Source: Baylisascaris procyonis
Lineage: Eukaryota > Nematoda > Chromadorea > Rhabditida > Ascarididae
DNA length: 64,000 nucleotides
Assembly: GCA_037389465.1 (NCBI GenBank)
Contig: JAZARR010000214.1
Coordinates: forward strand, 5,270,001 to 5,334,000
Direction of reading: 5' to 3'
In this document: piece by piece, positions 50,173 through 64,000 of the stretch
How the letters are laid out: every line of letters starts with the position of its first letter
Position numbering within the stretch: the stretch's first letter is position 1
Position numbers and translations under genes: made by a program
Notes under the pieces: generated by a model
What the model was told of the DNA's origin: nothing
Databases searched by the model: none
Seen by the model: only the letters and a program-made list of their open reading frames with translations

Positions 50173-53100
50173 TATGTGGCAAACGACTGGAAGGAACAAC
50201 TCAAAGATATACAGCTTTAATCATAGAATCTATGTGGCAAACGACTGGAAGGAACAACTCAAAGATATTCAGCTTTAATCATAGAATCTATGTGGCAAAC
50301 GACTGGAAGGAACATCTCAAAGATATTCAGCTTTAATCATAGAATCTATGTGGCAAACGACTGGAAGGAACAACTCAAAGATATTCAGCTTTAATCATAG
50401 AATCTATGTGGCAAACGACTGGAAGGAACATCTCAAAGATATTCAGCTTTAATCATAGAATCTATGTGGCAAACGACTGGAAGGAACAACTCAAAGATAT
50501 TCAGCTTTAATCATAGAATCTATGTGGCAAACGACTGGAAGGAACAACTCAAAGATATTCAGCTTTAATCATAGAATCTATGTGGCAAACGACTGGAAGG
50601 AACATCTCAAAGATATTCAGCTTTAATCATAGAATCTATGTGGCAAACGACTGGAAGGAACAACTCAAAGATATTCAGCTTTAATCATAGAATCTATGTG
50701 GCAAACGACTGGAAGGAACAACTCAAAGATATTCAGCTTTAATCATAGAATCTATGTGGCAAACGACTGGAAGGAACATCTCAAAGATATTCAGCTTTAA
50801 TCATAGAATCTATGTGGCAAACGACTGGAAGGAACAACTCAAAGATATTCAGCTTTAATCATAGAATCTATGTGGCAAACGACTGGAAGGAACATCTCAA
50901 AGATATTCAGCTTTAATCATAGAATCTATGTGGCAAACGACTGGAAGGAACAACTCAAAGATATTCAGCTTTAATCATAGAATCTATGTGGCAAACGACT
51001 GGAAGGAACATCTCAAAGATATTCAGCTTTAATCATAGAATCTATGTGGCAAACGACTGGAAGGAACAACTCAAAGATATTCAGCTTTAATCATAGAATC
51101 TATGTGGCAAACGAATGGAAGGAACATCTCAAAGATATTCAGCTTTAATCATAGAATCTATGTGGCAAACGACTGGAAGGAACAACTCAAAGATATTCAG
51201 CTTTAATCATAGAATCTATGTGGCAAACGACTGGAAGGAACAACTCAAAGATATTCAGCTTTAATCATAGAATCTATGTGGCAAACGACTGGAAGGAACA
51301 ACTCAAAGATATTCAGCTTTAATCATAGAATCTATGTGGCAAACGACTGGAAGGAACAACTCAAAGATATTCAGCTTTAATCATAGAATCTATGTGGCAA
51401 ACGACTGGAAGGAACAACTCAAAGATATTCAGCTTTAATCATAGAATCTATGTGGCAAACGACTGGAAGGAACAACTCAAAGATATTCAGCTTTAATCAT
51501 AGAATCTATGTGGCAAACGACTGGAAGGAACAACTCAAAGATATTCAGCTTTAATCATAGAATCTATGTGGCAAACGACTGGAAGGAACAACTCAAAGAT
51601 ATTCAGCTTTAATCATAGAATCTATGTGGCAAACGACTCGAGGGAACAACTCAAAGATATTCAGCTTTAATCATAGAATCTATGTGGCAAACGACTGGAA
51701 GGAACAACTCAAAGATATTCAGCTTTAATCATAGAATCTATGTGGCAAACGACTGGAAGGAACAACTCAAAGATATTCAGCTTTAATCATAGAATCTATG
51801 TGGCAAACGACTGGAAGGAACAACTCAAAGATATTCAGCTTTAATCATAGAATCTATGTGGCAAACGACTGGAAGGAACAACTCAAAGATATTCAGCTTT
51901 AATCATAGAATCTATGTGGCAAACGACTCGAGGGAACAACTCAAAGATATTCAGCTTTAATCATAGAATCTATGTGGCAAACGACTGGAAGGAACATCTC
52001 AAAGATATTCAGCTTTAATCATAGAATCTATGTGGCAAACGACTGGAAGGAACAACTCAAAGATATTCAGCTTTAATCATAGAATCTATGTGGCAAACGA
52101 CTGGAAGGAACAACCCAAAGATATTCAGCTTTAATCATAGAATCTATGTGGCAAACGACTGGAAGGAACAACTCAAAGATATTCAGCTTTAATCATAGAA
52201 TCCATGTGGCAAACGACTGGAAGGAACATCTCAAAGATATTCAGCTTTAATCATAGAATCTATGTGGCAAACGACTGGAAGGAACAACTCAAAGATATTC
52301 AGCTTTAATCATAGAATCTATGTGGCAAATGACTGGAAGGAACAACTCAAAGATATTCAGCTTTAATCATAGAATCTATGTGGCAAACGACTGGAAGGAA
52401 CAACTCAAAGATATTCAGCTTTAATCATAGAATCTATGTGGCAAACGACTGGAAGGAACAACTCAAAGATATTCAGCTTTAATCATAGAATCTATGTCGC
52501 AAACGACTGGAAGGAACAACTCAAAGATATTCAGCTTTAATCATAGAATCTATGTGGCAAACGACTGGAAGGAACAACTCAAAGATATTCAGCTTTAATC
52601 ATAGAATCTATGTGGCAAACGACTGGAAGGAACAACTCAAAGATATTCAGCTTTAATCTTAGTATCTATGTGGCAAACGACTGGAAGGAACAACTCAAAG
52701 ATATTCAGCTTTAATCTTAGAATCTATGTGGCAAACGACTGGAAGGAACATCTCAAAGATATTCAGCTTTAATCTTAGAATCTATGTGGCAAACGACTGG
52801 AAGGAACATCTCAAAGATATTCAGCTTTAATCATAGAATCTATGTGGCAAACGACTGGAAGGAACAACTCAAAGATGTTCAGCTTTAATCTTAGAATCTA
52901 TGTGGCAAACGACTGGAAGGAACATCTCAAGGATATTCAGCTTTAATCATAGAATATATGTGGCAAACGACTGGAAGGAACAACTCAAAGATATTCAGCT
53001 TTAATCTTAGTATCTATGAGGAAAACGACTGGAAGGAACAACTCAAAGATATTCAGCTTTAATCTTAGTATCTATGTGGCAAACGACTGGAAGGAACAAC

Positions 53101-56100
53101 TCAAAGATATTCAGCTTTAATCTTAGAATCTATGTGGCAAACGACTGGAAGGAACATCTCAAAGATATTCAGCTTTAATCTTAGAATCTATGTGGCAAAC
53201 GACTGGAAGGAACATCTCAAAGATATTCAGCTTTAATCATAGAATCTATGTGGCAAACGACTGGAAGGAACAACTCAAAGATGTTCAGCTTTAATCTTAG
53301 AATCTATGTGGCAAACGACTGGAAGGAACATCTCAAGGATATTCAGCTTTAATCATAGAATATATGTGGCAAACGACTGGAAGGAACATCTCAAAGATAT
53401 TCAGCTTTAATCATACAATCTATGTGGCAAACGACTGGAAGGAACAACTCAAAGATATTCAGCTTTAATCTTAGTATCTATGAGGAAAACGACTGGAAGG
53501 AACATCTCAAAGATATTCAGCTTTAATCATAGAATCTATGTGGCAAACGACTGGAAGGAACAACTCAAAGATATTCAGCTTTAATCTTAGTATCTATGTG
53601 GCAAACGACTGGAAGGAACATCTCAAAGATATTCAGCTTTAATCATAGAATCTATGTGGCAAACGACTGGAAGGAACATCTCAAAGATATTCAGCTTTAA
53701 TCATAGAATCTATGTGGCAAACGACTGGAAGGAACATTTCAAAGATATTCAGCTTTAATCATAGAATCTATGTGGCAAACGACTGGAAGGAACAACTCAA
53801 AGATATTCAGCCTTAATCATAGAATCTATGTGGCAAACGACTGGAAGGAACAACTCAAAGATATTCAGCTTTAATCATAGAATCTATGTGGCAAACGACT
53901 GGAAGGAACAACTCAAAGATATTCAGCTTTAATCTTAGAATCTATGTGGCAAACGACTGGAAGGAACATCTCAAAGATATTCAGCTTTAATCATAGAATC
54001 TATGTGCCAAACGACTGGAAGGAACAACTCAAAGATATTCAGCTTTAATCATAGAATCTATGTGGCAAACGAGTGGAAGGAACAACTCAAAGATATTCAG
54101 CTTTAATCATAGAATCTATGTGGCAAACGACTGGAAGGAACATCTCAAAGATATTCAGCTTTAATCATAGAATCTATGTGGCAAACGACTGGAAGGAACA
54201 ACTCAAAGATATTCAGCTTTAATCTTAGAATCTATGTGGCAAACGACTGGAAGGAACAACTCAAAGATATTCAGCTTTAATAATAGAATCTATGTGGCAA
54301 ACGACTGGAAGGAAGAACTCAAAGATATTCAGCTTTAATCCTAGAATCTATGTGGCAAACGACTGGAAGGAACATCTCAAAGATATTCAGCTTTAATCAT
54401 AGAATCTATGTGGCAAACGACTGGAAGGAACAACTCAAAGATATTCAGCTTTAATCATAGAATCTATGTGGCAAACGACTGGAAGGAACATCTCAAAGAT
54501 ATTCAGCTTTAATCATAGAATCTATGTGGCAAACGACTGGAAGGAACAACTCAAAGATATTCAGCTTTAATCTTAGTATCTATGTGGCAAACGACTGGAA
54601 GGAACATCTCAAAGATATTCAGCTTTAATCATAGAATCTATGTGGCAAACGACTGGAAGGAACAACTCAAAGATATTCAGCTTTAATCTTAGAATCTATG
54701 TGGCAAACGACTGGAAGGAACATCTCAAAGATATTCAGCTTTAATCTTAGAATCTATGTGGCAAACGACTGGAAGGAACAACTCAAAGATATTCAGCTTT
54801 AATCTTAGAATCTATGTGGCAAACGACTGGAAGGAACATCTCAAAGATATTCAGCTTTAATCATAGAATCTATGTGGCAAACGACTGGAAGGAACATCTC
54901 AAAGATATTCAGCTTTAATCTTAGAATCTATGTGGCAAACGACTGGAAGGAACATCTCAAAGATATTCAGCTTTAATCATAGAATCTATGTGGCAAACGA
55001 CTGGAAGGAACATCTCAAAGATATTCAGCTTTAATCTTAGAATCTATGTGGCAAACGACTGGAAGGAACAACTCAAAGATATTCAGCTTTAATCATAGAA
55101 TCTATGTGGCAAACGACTGGAAGGAACATCTCAAAGATATTCAGCTTTAATCTTAGAATCTATGTGGCAAACGACTGGAAGGAACATCTCAAAGATATTC
55201 AGCTTTAATCATAGAATCTATGTGGCAAACGACTGGAAGGAACAACTCAAAGATATCCAGCTTTAATCATAGAATCTATGCGGCAAACGACCGGAAGGAA
55301 CATCTCAAAGATATTCAGCTTTAATCATGGAATCTATGTGGCAAACGACTGGAAGGAACAACTCAAAGATATTCAGCTTTAATCATAGAATCTATGTGGC
55401 AAACGACTGGAAGGAACAACTCAAAGATATTCAGCTTTGATCATAGAATCTATGTGGCAAACGACTGGAAGGAACAACTCAAAGATATTCAGCTTTAATC
55501 ATAGAATCTATGTGGCAAACGACTGGAAGGAACAACTCAAAGATATTCAGCTTTAATCATAGAATCTATGTGGCAAACGACTGGAAGGAACAACTCAAAG
55601 ATATTCAGCTTTAATCATAGAATCTATGTGGCAAACGACTGGAAGGAACAACTCAAAGATATTCAGCTTTAATCATAGAATCTATGTGGCAAACGACTGG
55701 AAGGAACAACTCAAAGATATTCAGCTTTAATCATAGAATCTATGTGGCAAACGACTGGAAGGAACAACTCAAAGATATTCAGCTTTAATCATAGAATCTA
55801 TGTGGCAAACGACTGGAAGGAACAACTCAAAGATATTCAGCTTTAATCATAGAATCTATGTGGCAAACGACTGGAAGGAACAACTCAAAGATATTCAGCT
55901 TTAATCATAGAATCTATGTGGCAAACCACTGGAAGGAACAACTCAAAGATATTCAGCTTTAATCATAGAATCTATGTGGCAAACGACTGGAAGGAACAAC
56001 TCAAAGATATTCAGCTTTAATCATAGAATCTATGTGGCAAACGACTGGAAGGAACAACTCAAAGATATTCAGCTTTAATCATAGAATCTATGTGGCAAAC

Positions 56101-59100
56101 GACTGGAAGGAACAACTCAAAGATATTCAGCTTTAATCATAGAATCTATGTGGCAAACGACTGGAAGGAACAACTCAAAGATATTCAGCTTTAATCATAG
56201 AATCTATGTGGCAAACGACTGGAAGGAACAACTCAAAGATATTCAGCTTTAATCATAGAATCTATGTCGCAAACGACTGGAAGGAACAACTCAAAGATAT
56301 TCAGCTTTAATCATAGAATCTATGTGGCAAACGACTGGAAGGAACAACTCAAAGATATTCAGCTTTAATCATAGAATCTATGTGGCAAACGACTGGAAGG
56401 AACAACTCAAAGATATTCAGCTTTAATCTTAGTATCTATGTGGCAAACGACTGGAAGGAACAACTCAAAGATATTCAGCTTTAATCTTAGAATCTATGTG
56501 GCAAACGACTGGAAGGAACATCTCAAAGATATTCAGCTTTAATCTTAGAATCTATGTGGCAAACGACTGGAAGGAACATCTCAAAGATATTCAGCTTTAA
56601 TCATAGAATCTATGTGGCAAACGACTGGAAGGAACAACTCAAAGATGTTCAGCTTTAATCTTAGAATCTATGTGGCAAACGACTGGAAGGAACATCTCAA
56701 GGATATTCAGCTTTAATCATAGAATATATGTGGCAAACGACTGGAAGGAACATCTCAAAGATATTCAGCTTTAATCATAGAATCTATGTGGCAAACGACT
56801 GGAAGGAACAACTCAAAGATATTCAGCTTTAATCTTAGTATCTATGAGGAAAACGACTGGAAGGAACATCTCAAAGATATTCAGCTTTAATCATAGAATC
56901 TATGTGGCAAACGACTGGAAGGAACAACTCAAAGATATTCAGCTTTAATCTTAGAATCTATGTGGCAAACGACTGGAAGGAACATCTCAAAGATATTCAG
57001 CTTTAATCTTAGAATCTATGTGGCAAACGACTGGAAGGAACAACTCAAAGATATTCAGCTTTAATCATAGAATCTATGTGGCAAACGACTGGAAGGAACA
57101 ACTCAAAGATGTTCAGCTTTAATCTTAGAATCTATGTGGCAAACGACTGGAAGGAACATCTCAAGGATATTCAGCTTTAATCATAGAATATATGTGGCAA
57201 ACGACTGGAAGGAACATCTCAAAGATATTCAGCTTTAATCATACAATCTATGTGGCAAACGACTGGAAGGAACAACTCAAAGATATTCAGCTTTAATCTT
57301 AGTATCTATGTGGCAAACGACTGGAAGGAACATCTCAAAGATATTCAGCTTTAATCTTAGAATCTATGTGGCAAACGACTGGAAGGAACATCTCAAAGAT
57401 ATTCAGCTTTAATCATAGAATCTATGTGGCAAACGACTGGAAGGAACAACTCAAAGATGTTCAGCTTTAATCTTAGAATCTATGTGGCAAACGACTGGAA
57501 GGAACATCTCAAGGATATTCAGCTTTAATCATAGAATATATGTGGCAAACGACTGGAAGGAACATCTCAAAGATATTCAGCTTTAATCATACAATCTATG
57601 TGGCAAACGACTGGAAGGAACAACTCAAAGATATTCAGCTTTAATCTTAGTATCTATGAGGAAAACGACTGGAAGGAACATCTCAAAGATATTCAGCTTT
57701 AATCATAGAATCTATGTGGCAAACGACTGGAAGGAACAACTCAAAGATATTCAGCTTTAATCTTAGTATCTATGTGGCAAACGACTGGAAGGAACATCTC
57801 AAAGATATTCAGCTTTAATCATAGAATCTATGTGGCAAACGACTGGAAGGAACATCTCAAAGATATTCAGCTTTAATCATAGAATCTATGTGGCAAACGA
57901 CTGGAAGGAACATTTCAAAGATATTCAGCTTTAATCATAGAATCTATGTGGCAAACGACTGGAAGGAACAACTCAAAGATATTCAGCTTTAATCATAGAA
58001 TCTATGTGGCAAACGACTGGAAGGAACAACTCAAAGATATTCAGCTTTAATCATAGAATCTATGTGGCAAACGACTGGAAGGAACAACTCAAAGATATTC
58101 AGCTTTAATCTTAGAATCTATGTGGCAAACGACTGGAAGGAACATCTCAAAGATATTCAGCTTTAATCATAGAATCTATGTGCCAAACGACTGGAAGGAA
58201 CAACTCAAAGATATTCAGCTTTAATCATAGAATCTATGTGGCAAACGAGTGGAAGGAACAACTCAAAGATATTCAGCTTTAATCATAGAATCTATGTGGC
58301 AAACGACTGGAAGGAACATCTCAAAGATATTCAGCTTTAATCATAGAATCTATGTGGCAAACGACTGGAAGGAACAACTCAAAGATATTCAGCTTTAATC
58401 ATAGAATCTATGTGGCAAACGACCGGAAGGAACATCTCAAAGATATTCAGCTTTAATCATGGAATCTATGTGGCAAACGACTGGAAGGAACAACTCAAAG
58501 ATATTCAGCTTTAATCATAGAATCTATGTGGCAAACGACTGGAAGGAACAACTCAAAGATATTCAGCTTTGATCATAGAATCTATGTGGCAAACGACTGG
58601 AAGGAACAACTCAAAGATATTCAGCTTTAATCATAGAATCTATGTGGCAAACGACTGGAAGGAACAACTCAAAGATATTCAGCTTTAATCTTAGAATCTA
58701 TGTGGCAAACGACTGGAAGGAACATCTCAAAGATATTCAGCTTTAATCATAGAATCTATGTGCCAAACGACTGGAAGGAACAACTCAAAGATATTCAGCT
58801 TTAATCATAGAATCTATGTGGCAAACGAGTGGAAGGAACAACTCAAAGATATTCAGCTTTAATCATAGAATCTATGTGGCAAACGACTGGAAGGAACATC
58901 TCAAAGATATTCAGCTTTAATCATAGAATCTATGTGGCAAACGACTGGAAGGAACAACTCAAAGATATTCAGCTTTAATCTTAGAATCTATGTGGCAAAC
59001 GACTGGAAGGAACAACTCAAAGATATTCAGCTTTAATCATAGAATCTATGTGGCAAACGACTGGAAGGAACATCTCAAAGATATTCAGCTTTAATCATAG

Positions 59101-62100
59101 AATCTATGTGGCAAACGACTGGAAGGAACAACTCAAAGATATTCAGCTTTAATCTTAGTATCTATGTGGCAAACGACTGGAAGGAACATCTCAAAGATAT
59201 TCAGCTTTAATCATAGAATCTATGTGGCAAACGACTGGAAGGAACAACTCAAAGATATTCAGCTTTAGTCATAGAATCTATGTGGCAAACGACTGGAAGG
59301 AACAACTCAAAGATATTCAGCTTTAATCTTAGTATCTATGTGGCAAACGACTGGAAGGAACATCTCAAAGATATTCAGCTTTAATCATAGAATCTATGTG
59401 GCAAACGACTGGAAGGAACAACTCAAAGATATTCAGCTTTAATCATAGAATCTATGTGGCAAACGACTGGAAGGAACATCTCAAAGATATTCAGCTTTAA
59501 TCATAGAATCTATGTGGCAAACGACTGGAAGGAACAACTCAAAGATATTCAGCTTTAATCTTAGTATCTATGTGGCAAACGACTGGAAGGAACATCTCAA
59601 AGATATTCAGCTTTAATCATAGAATCTATGTGGCAAACGACTGGAAGGAACAACTCAAAGATATTCAGCTTTAATCATAGAATCTATGTGGCAAACGACT
59701 GGAAGGAACAACTCAAAGATATTCAGCTTTAATCATAGAATCTATGTGGCAAACGACTGGAAGGAACAACTCCAAGATATTCAGCTTTAATCATAGAATC
59801 TATGTGGCAAACGACTGGAAGGAACATCTCAAAGATATTCAGCTTTAATCATAGAATCTATGTGGCAAACGACTGGAAGGAACAACTCAAAGATATTCAG
59901 CTTTAATCATAGAACCTATGTGGCAAACGACTGGAAGGAACAACTCAAAGATATTCAGCTTTAATCATAGAATCTATGTGGCAAACGACTGGAAGGAACA
60001 ACTCAAAGATATTCAGCTTTAATCTTAGTATCTATGTGGCAAACGACTGGAAGGAACATCTCAAAGATATTCAGCTTTAATCATAGAATCTATGTGGCAA
60101 ACGACTGGAAGGAACAACTCAAAGATATTAAGCTTTAATCATAGAATCTGTGTGGCAAACGACTGGAAGGAAAAACTCAAAGATATTCAGCTTTAATCAT
60201 AGAATCTATGTGGCAAACGACTGGAAGGAACAACTCAAAGATATTCAGCTTTAATCATAGAATCTATGTGGCAAACGACTGGAAGGAACAACTCAAAGAT
60301 ATTCAGCTTTAATCTTAGTATCTATGTGGCAAACGACTGGAAGGAACATCTCAAAGATATTCAGCTTTAATCATAGAATCTATGTGGCAAACGACTGGAA
60401 GGAACAACTCAAAGATATTCAGCTTTAATCTTAGTATCTATGTGGCAAACGACTGGAAGGAACATCTCAAAGATATTCAGCTTTAATCATAGAATCTATG
60501 TGGCAAACGACTGGAAGGAACAACTCAAAGATATTCAGCTTTAATCATAGAATCTATGTGGCAAACGACTGGAAGGAACAACTCAAAGATATTCAGCTTT
60601 AATCATAGAATCCATGTGGCAAACGACTGGAAGGAACAACTCAAAGATATTCAGCTTTAATCATAGAATCTATGTGGCAAACGACTGGAAGGAACAACTC
60701 AAAGATATTCAGCTTTAATCATAGAATCTATGTGGCAAACGACTGGAAGGAACAACTCAAAGATATTCAGCTTTAATCATAGAATCTATGTGGCAAACGA
60801 CTGGAAGGAACAACTCAAAGATATTCAGCTTTAATCATAGAATCTATGTGGCAAACGACTGGAAGGAACATCTCAAAGATATTCAGCTTTAATCATAGAA
60901 TCTATGTGGCAAACGACTGGAAGGAACAACTCAAAGATATTCAGCTTTAATCATAGAATCTATGTGGCAAACGACTGGAAGGAACAACTCAAAGATATTC
61001 AGCTTTAATCATAGAATCTATGTGGCAAACGACTGGAAGGAACAACTCAAAGATATTCAGCTTTAATCATAGAATCTATGTGGCAAACGACTGGAAGGAA
61101 CAACTCAAAGATATTCAGCTTTAATCATAGAATCTATGTGGCAAACGACTGGAAGGAACATCTCAAAGATATTCAGCTTCAATCATAGAATCTATGTGGC
61201 AAACGACTGGAAGGAACAACTCAAAGATATTCAGCTTTAATCATAGAATCTATGTGGCAAACGACTGGAAGGAACAACTCAAAGATATTCAGCTTTAATC
61301 ATAGAATCTATGTGGCAAATGACTGGAAGGAACAACTCAAAGATATTCAGCTTTAATCATAGAATCTATGTGGCAAACGACTGGAAGGAACAACTCAAAG
61401 ATATTCAGCTTTAATCTTAGTATCTATGTGGCAAACGACTGGAAGGAACAACTCAAAGATATTCAGTTTCATCATAGAATCTATGTGGCAAACGACTGGA
61501 AGGAACAACTCAAAGATATTCAGCTTTAATCATAGAATCTATGTGGCAAACGACTGGAAGGAACAACTCAAAGATATTCAGCTTTAATCTTAGTATCTAT
61601 GTGGCAAACGACTGGAAGGAACATCTCAAAGATATTCAGCTTTAATCATAGAATCTATGTGGCAAACGACTGAAAGGAACAACTCAAAGATATTCAGCTT
61701 TAATCTTAGTATCTATGTGGCAAACGACTGGAAGGAACATCTCAAAGATATTCAGCTTTAATCATAGAATCTATGTGGCAAACGACTGGAAGGAACAACT
61801 CAAAGATATTCAGCTTTAATCATAGAATCTATGTGGCAAACGACTGGAAGGAACAACTCAAAGATATTCAGCTTTAATCTTAGTATCTATGTGGCAAACG
61901 ACTGGAAGGAACAACTCAAAGATATTCAGCTTTAATCTTGGTATCTATGTGGCAAACGACTGGAAGGAACATCTCAAAGATATTCAGCTTTAATCATAGA
62001 ATCTATGTGGCAAACGACTGGAAGGAACAATTCAAAGATATTCATCTTTAATCTTAGTATCTATGTGGCAAACGACTGGAAGGAACATCTCAAAGATATT

Positions 62101-64000
62101 CAGCTTTAATCATAGAATCTATGTGGCAAACGACTGGAAGGAACAACTCAAAGATATTCAGCTTTAATCTTAGAATCTATGTGGCAAACGACTGGAAGGA
62201 ACAACTCAAAGATATTCAGCTTTAATCATAGAATCTATGTGGCAAACGACTGGAAGGAACAACTCAAAGATATTCAGCTTTAATCATAGAATCTATGTGG
62301 CAAACGACTGGAAGGAACAACTCAAAGATATTCAGCTTTAATCATAGAATCTATGTGGCAAACGACTGGAAGGAACAACTCAAAGATATTCAGCTTTAAT
62401 CATAGAATCTATGTGGCAAACGACTGGAAGGAACAACTCAAAGATATTCAGCTTTAATCATAGAATCTATGTGGCAAACGACTGGAAGGAACAACTCAAA
62501 GATATTCAGCTTTAATCATAGAATCTATGTGGCAAACGACTGGAAGGAACATCTCAAAGATATTCAGCTTTAATCATAGAATCTATGTGGCAAACGACTG
62601 GAAGGAACAACTCAAAGATATTCAGCTTTAATCATAGAATCTATGTGGCAAACGACTGGAAGGAACAACTCAAAGATATTCAGCTTTAATCATAGAATCT
62701 ATGTGGCAAACGACTGGAAGGAACAACTCAAAGATATTCAGCTTTAATCATAGAATCTATGTGGCAAACGACTGGAAGGAACAACTCAAAGATATTCAGC
62801 TTTAATCTTAGTATCTATGTTGCAAACGACTGGAAGGAACAACTCAAAGATATTCAGCTTTAATCATAGAATCTATGTGGCAAACGACTGGAAGGAACAT
62901 CTCAAAGATATTCAGCTTTAATCATAGAATCTATGTGGCAAACGACTGGAAGGAACAACTCAAAGATATTCAGCTTTAATCTTAGTATCTATGTGGCAAA
63001 CGACTGGAAGGAACATCTCAAAGATATTCAGCTTTAATCATAGAATCTATGTGGCAAACGACTGGAAGGAACAACTCAAAGATATTCAGCTTTAATCATA
63101 GAATCTATGTGGCAAACGACTGGAAGGAACAACTCAAAGATATTCAGCTTTAATCTTAGTATCTATGTGGCAAACGACTGGAAGGAACATCTCAAAGATA
63201 TTCAGCTTTAATCATAGAATCTATGTGGCAAACGACTGGAAGGAACAACTCAAAGATATTCAGCTTTAATCTTAGTATCTATGTGGCAAACGACTGGAAG
63301 GAACATCTCAAAGATATTCAGCTTTAATCATAGAATCTATGTGGCAAACGACTGGAAGGAACAACTCAAAGATATTCAGCTTTAACCATAGAATCTATGT
63401 GGCAAACGACTGGAAGGAACAACTCAAAGATATTCAGCTTTAATCTTAGTATCTATGTGGCAAACGACTGGAAGGAACAACTCAAAGATATTCAGCTTTA
63501 ATCTTAGAATCTATGTGGCAAACGACTGGAAGGAACATCTCAAAGATATTCAGCTTTAATCATAGAATCTATGTGGCAAACGACTGGAAGGAACAACTCA
63601 AAGATATTCAGCTTTAATCTTAGTATCTATGTGGCAAACGACTGGAAGGAACATCTCAAAGATATTCAGCTTTAATCATAGAATCTATGTGGCAAACGAC
63701 TGGAAGGAACAACTCAAAGATATTCAGCTTTAATCATAGAATCTATGTGGCAAACGACTTGAAGGAACAACTCAAAGATATTCAGCTTTAATCTTAGTAT
63801 CTATGTGGCAAACGACTGGAAGGAACAACTCAAAGATATTCAGCTTTAATCTTAGTATCTATGTGGCAAACGACTGGAAGGAACATCTCAAAGATATTCA
63901 GCTTTAATCATAGAATCTATGTGGCAAACGACTGGAAGGAACAACTCAAAGATATTCAGCTTTAATCATAGAATCTATGTGGCAAACGACTGGAAGGAAC
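49651..64000. repeat. 58-bp satellite DNA array, continuing past the window
   Basis: The monomer is TATGTGGCAAACGACTGGAA, GGAACAACTCAAAGATATTC, AGCTTTAATCATAGAATC (58 bases). From 49651 to 63975 there are 247 complete units, then 25 bases of the next. Landmark spacing (49651, 54001, 58177, 61425) is always an exact multiple of 58; only one unit, at 61425-61481, is 57 bases. Recurrent variants are CATCTC for CAACTC, ATCTTAGTATC for ATCATAGAATC, GATGTTC, CAAGGATATTC, AATATATG and TATGAGGAAAAC. 58 is not a multiple of three and all frames close, so it is non-coding. It may be a centromeric, subtelomeric or other heterochromatic satellite; nothing in the monomer decides which. Confidence 0.98.

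Noticed and set aside
49651..64000. CRISPR-like array
   Set aside because: The unit repeats without unique spacers and its whole length is conserved, so this is a tandem satellite.

Overview
The window is eukaryotic, AT-rich and gene-poor. One gene is convincing: a multi-exon small-conductance calcium-activated potassium (SK/KCNN, KCNL-type) channel on the minus strand. It has short exons, GT-AG introns with consistent phases, and T-rich acceptors of the TTTCAG/TTTTAG kind. This points to an invertebrate metazoan. A nematode is a reasonable candidate, but the species cannot be fixed from the sequence alone.

Layout. Bases 1-12,500 hold no gene I can support, only simple repeats and a pair of CRE-like palindromes. 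A degenerate minus-strand fragment at about 12,526-12,777 resembles the C-terminal end of a non-LTR retrotransposon polyprotein. A plus-strand terminal coding exon of an unrecognised gene ends at 16,241, with an AATAAA signal 110 bases later and a probable upstream exon at 15,414-15,540. Bases 17,100-18,190 are a GC-rich island built of tRNA-like units in both orientations, with a 34-bp GC minisatellite in the middle. A 21-bp A/C-rich minisatellite follows to about 19,452, and one more tRNA-like fragment comes directly after it.

The SK channel gene runs leftward from about 34,755 to its stop at 21,959-21,961. Further candidate first exons lie up to 36,103. Its introns carry several pure (TA)n arrays and a (TAA)n array. 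Upstream of it, a 226-bp foldback element lies at 36,699-36,924. The rest, to about 49,640, is AT-rich sequence with no supported gene.

From 49,651 to the window end lies a 58-bp satellite of 247 complete monomers plus 25 bases. Its only net length change, judged from landmarks, is one missing base. It has a trimeric higher-order pattern at its edge and a multi-kilobase internal duplication. The array continues past the window.

The repeat systems are the most unusual content: the tRNA-like island with its two minisatellites, and the satellite. No bacterial-type operon, CRISPR array or intact mobile element is seen.
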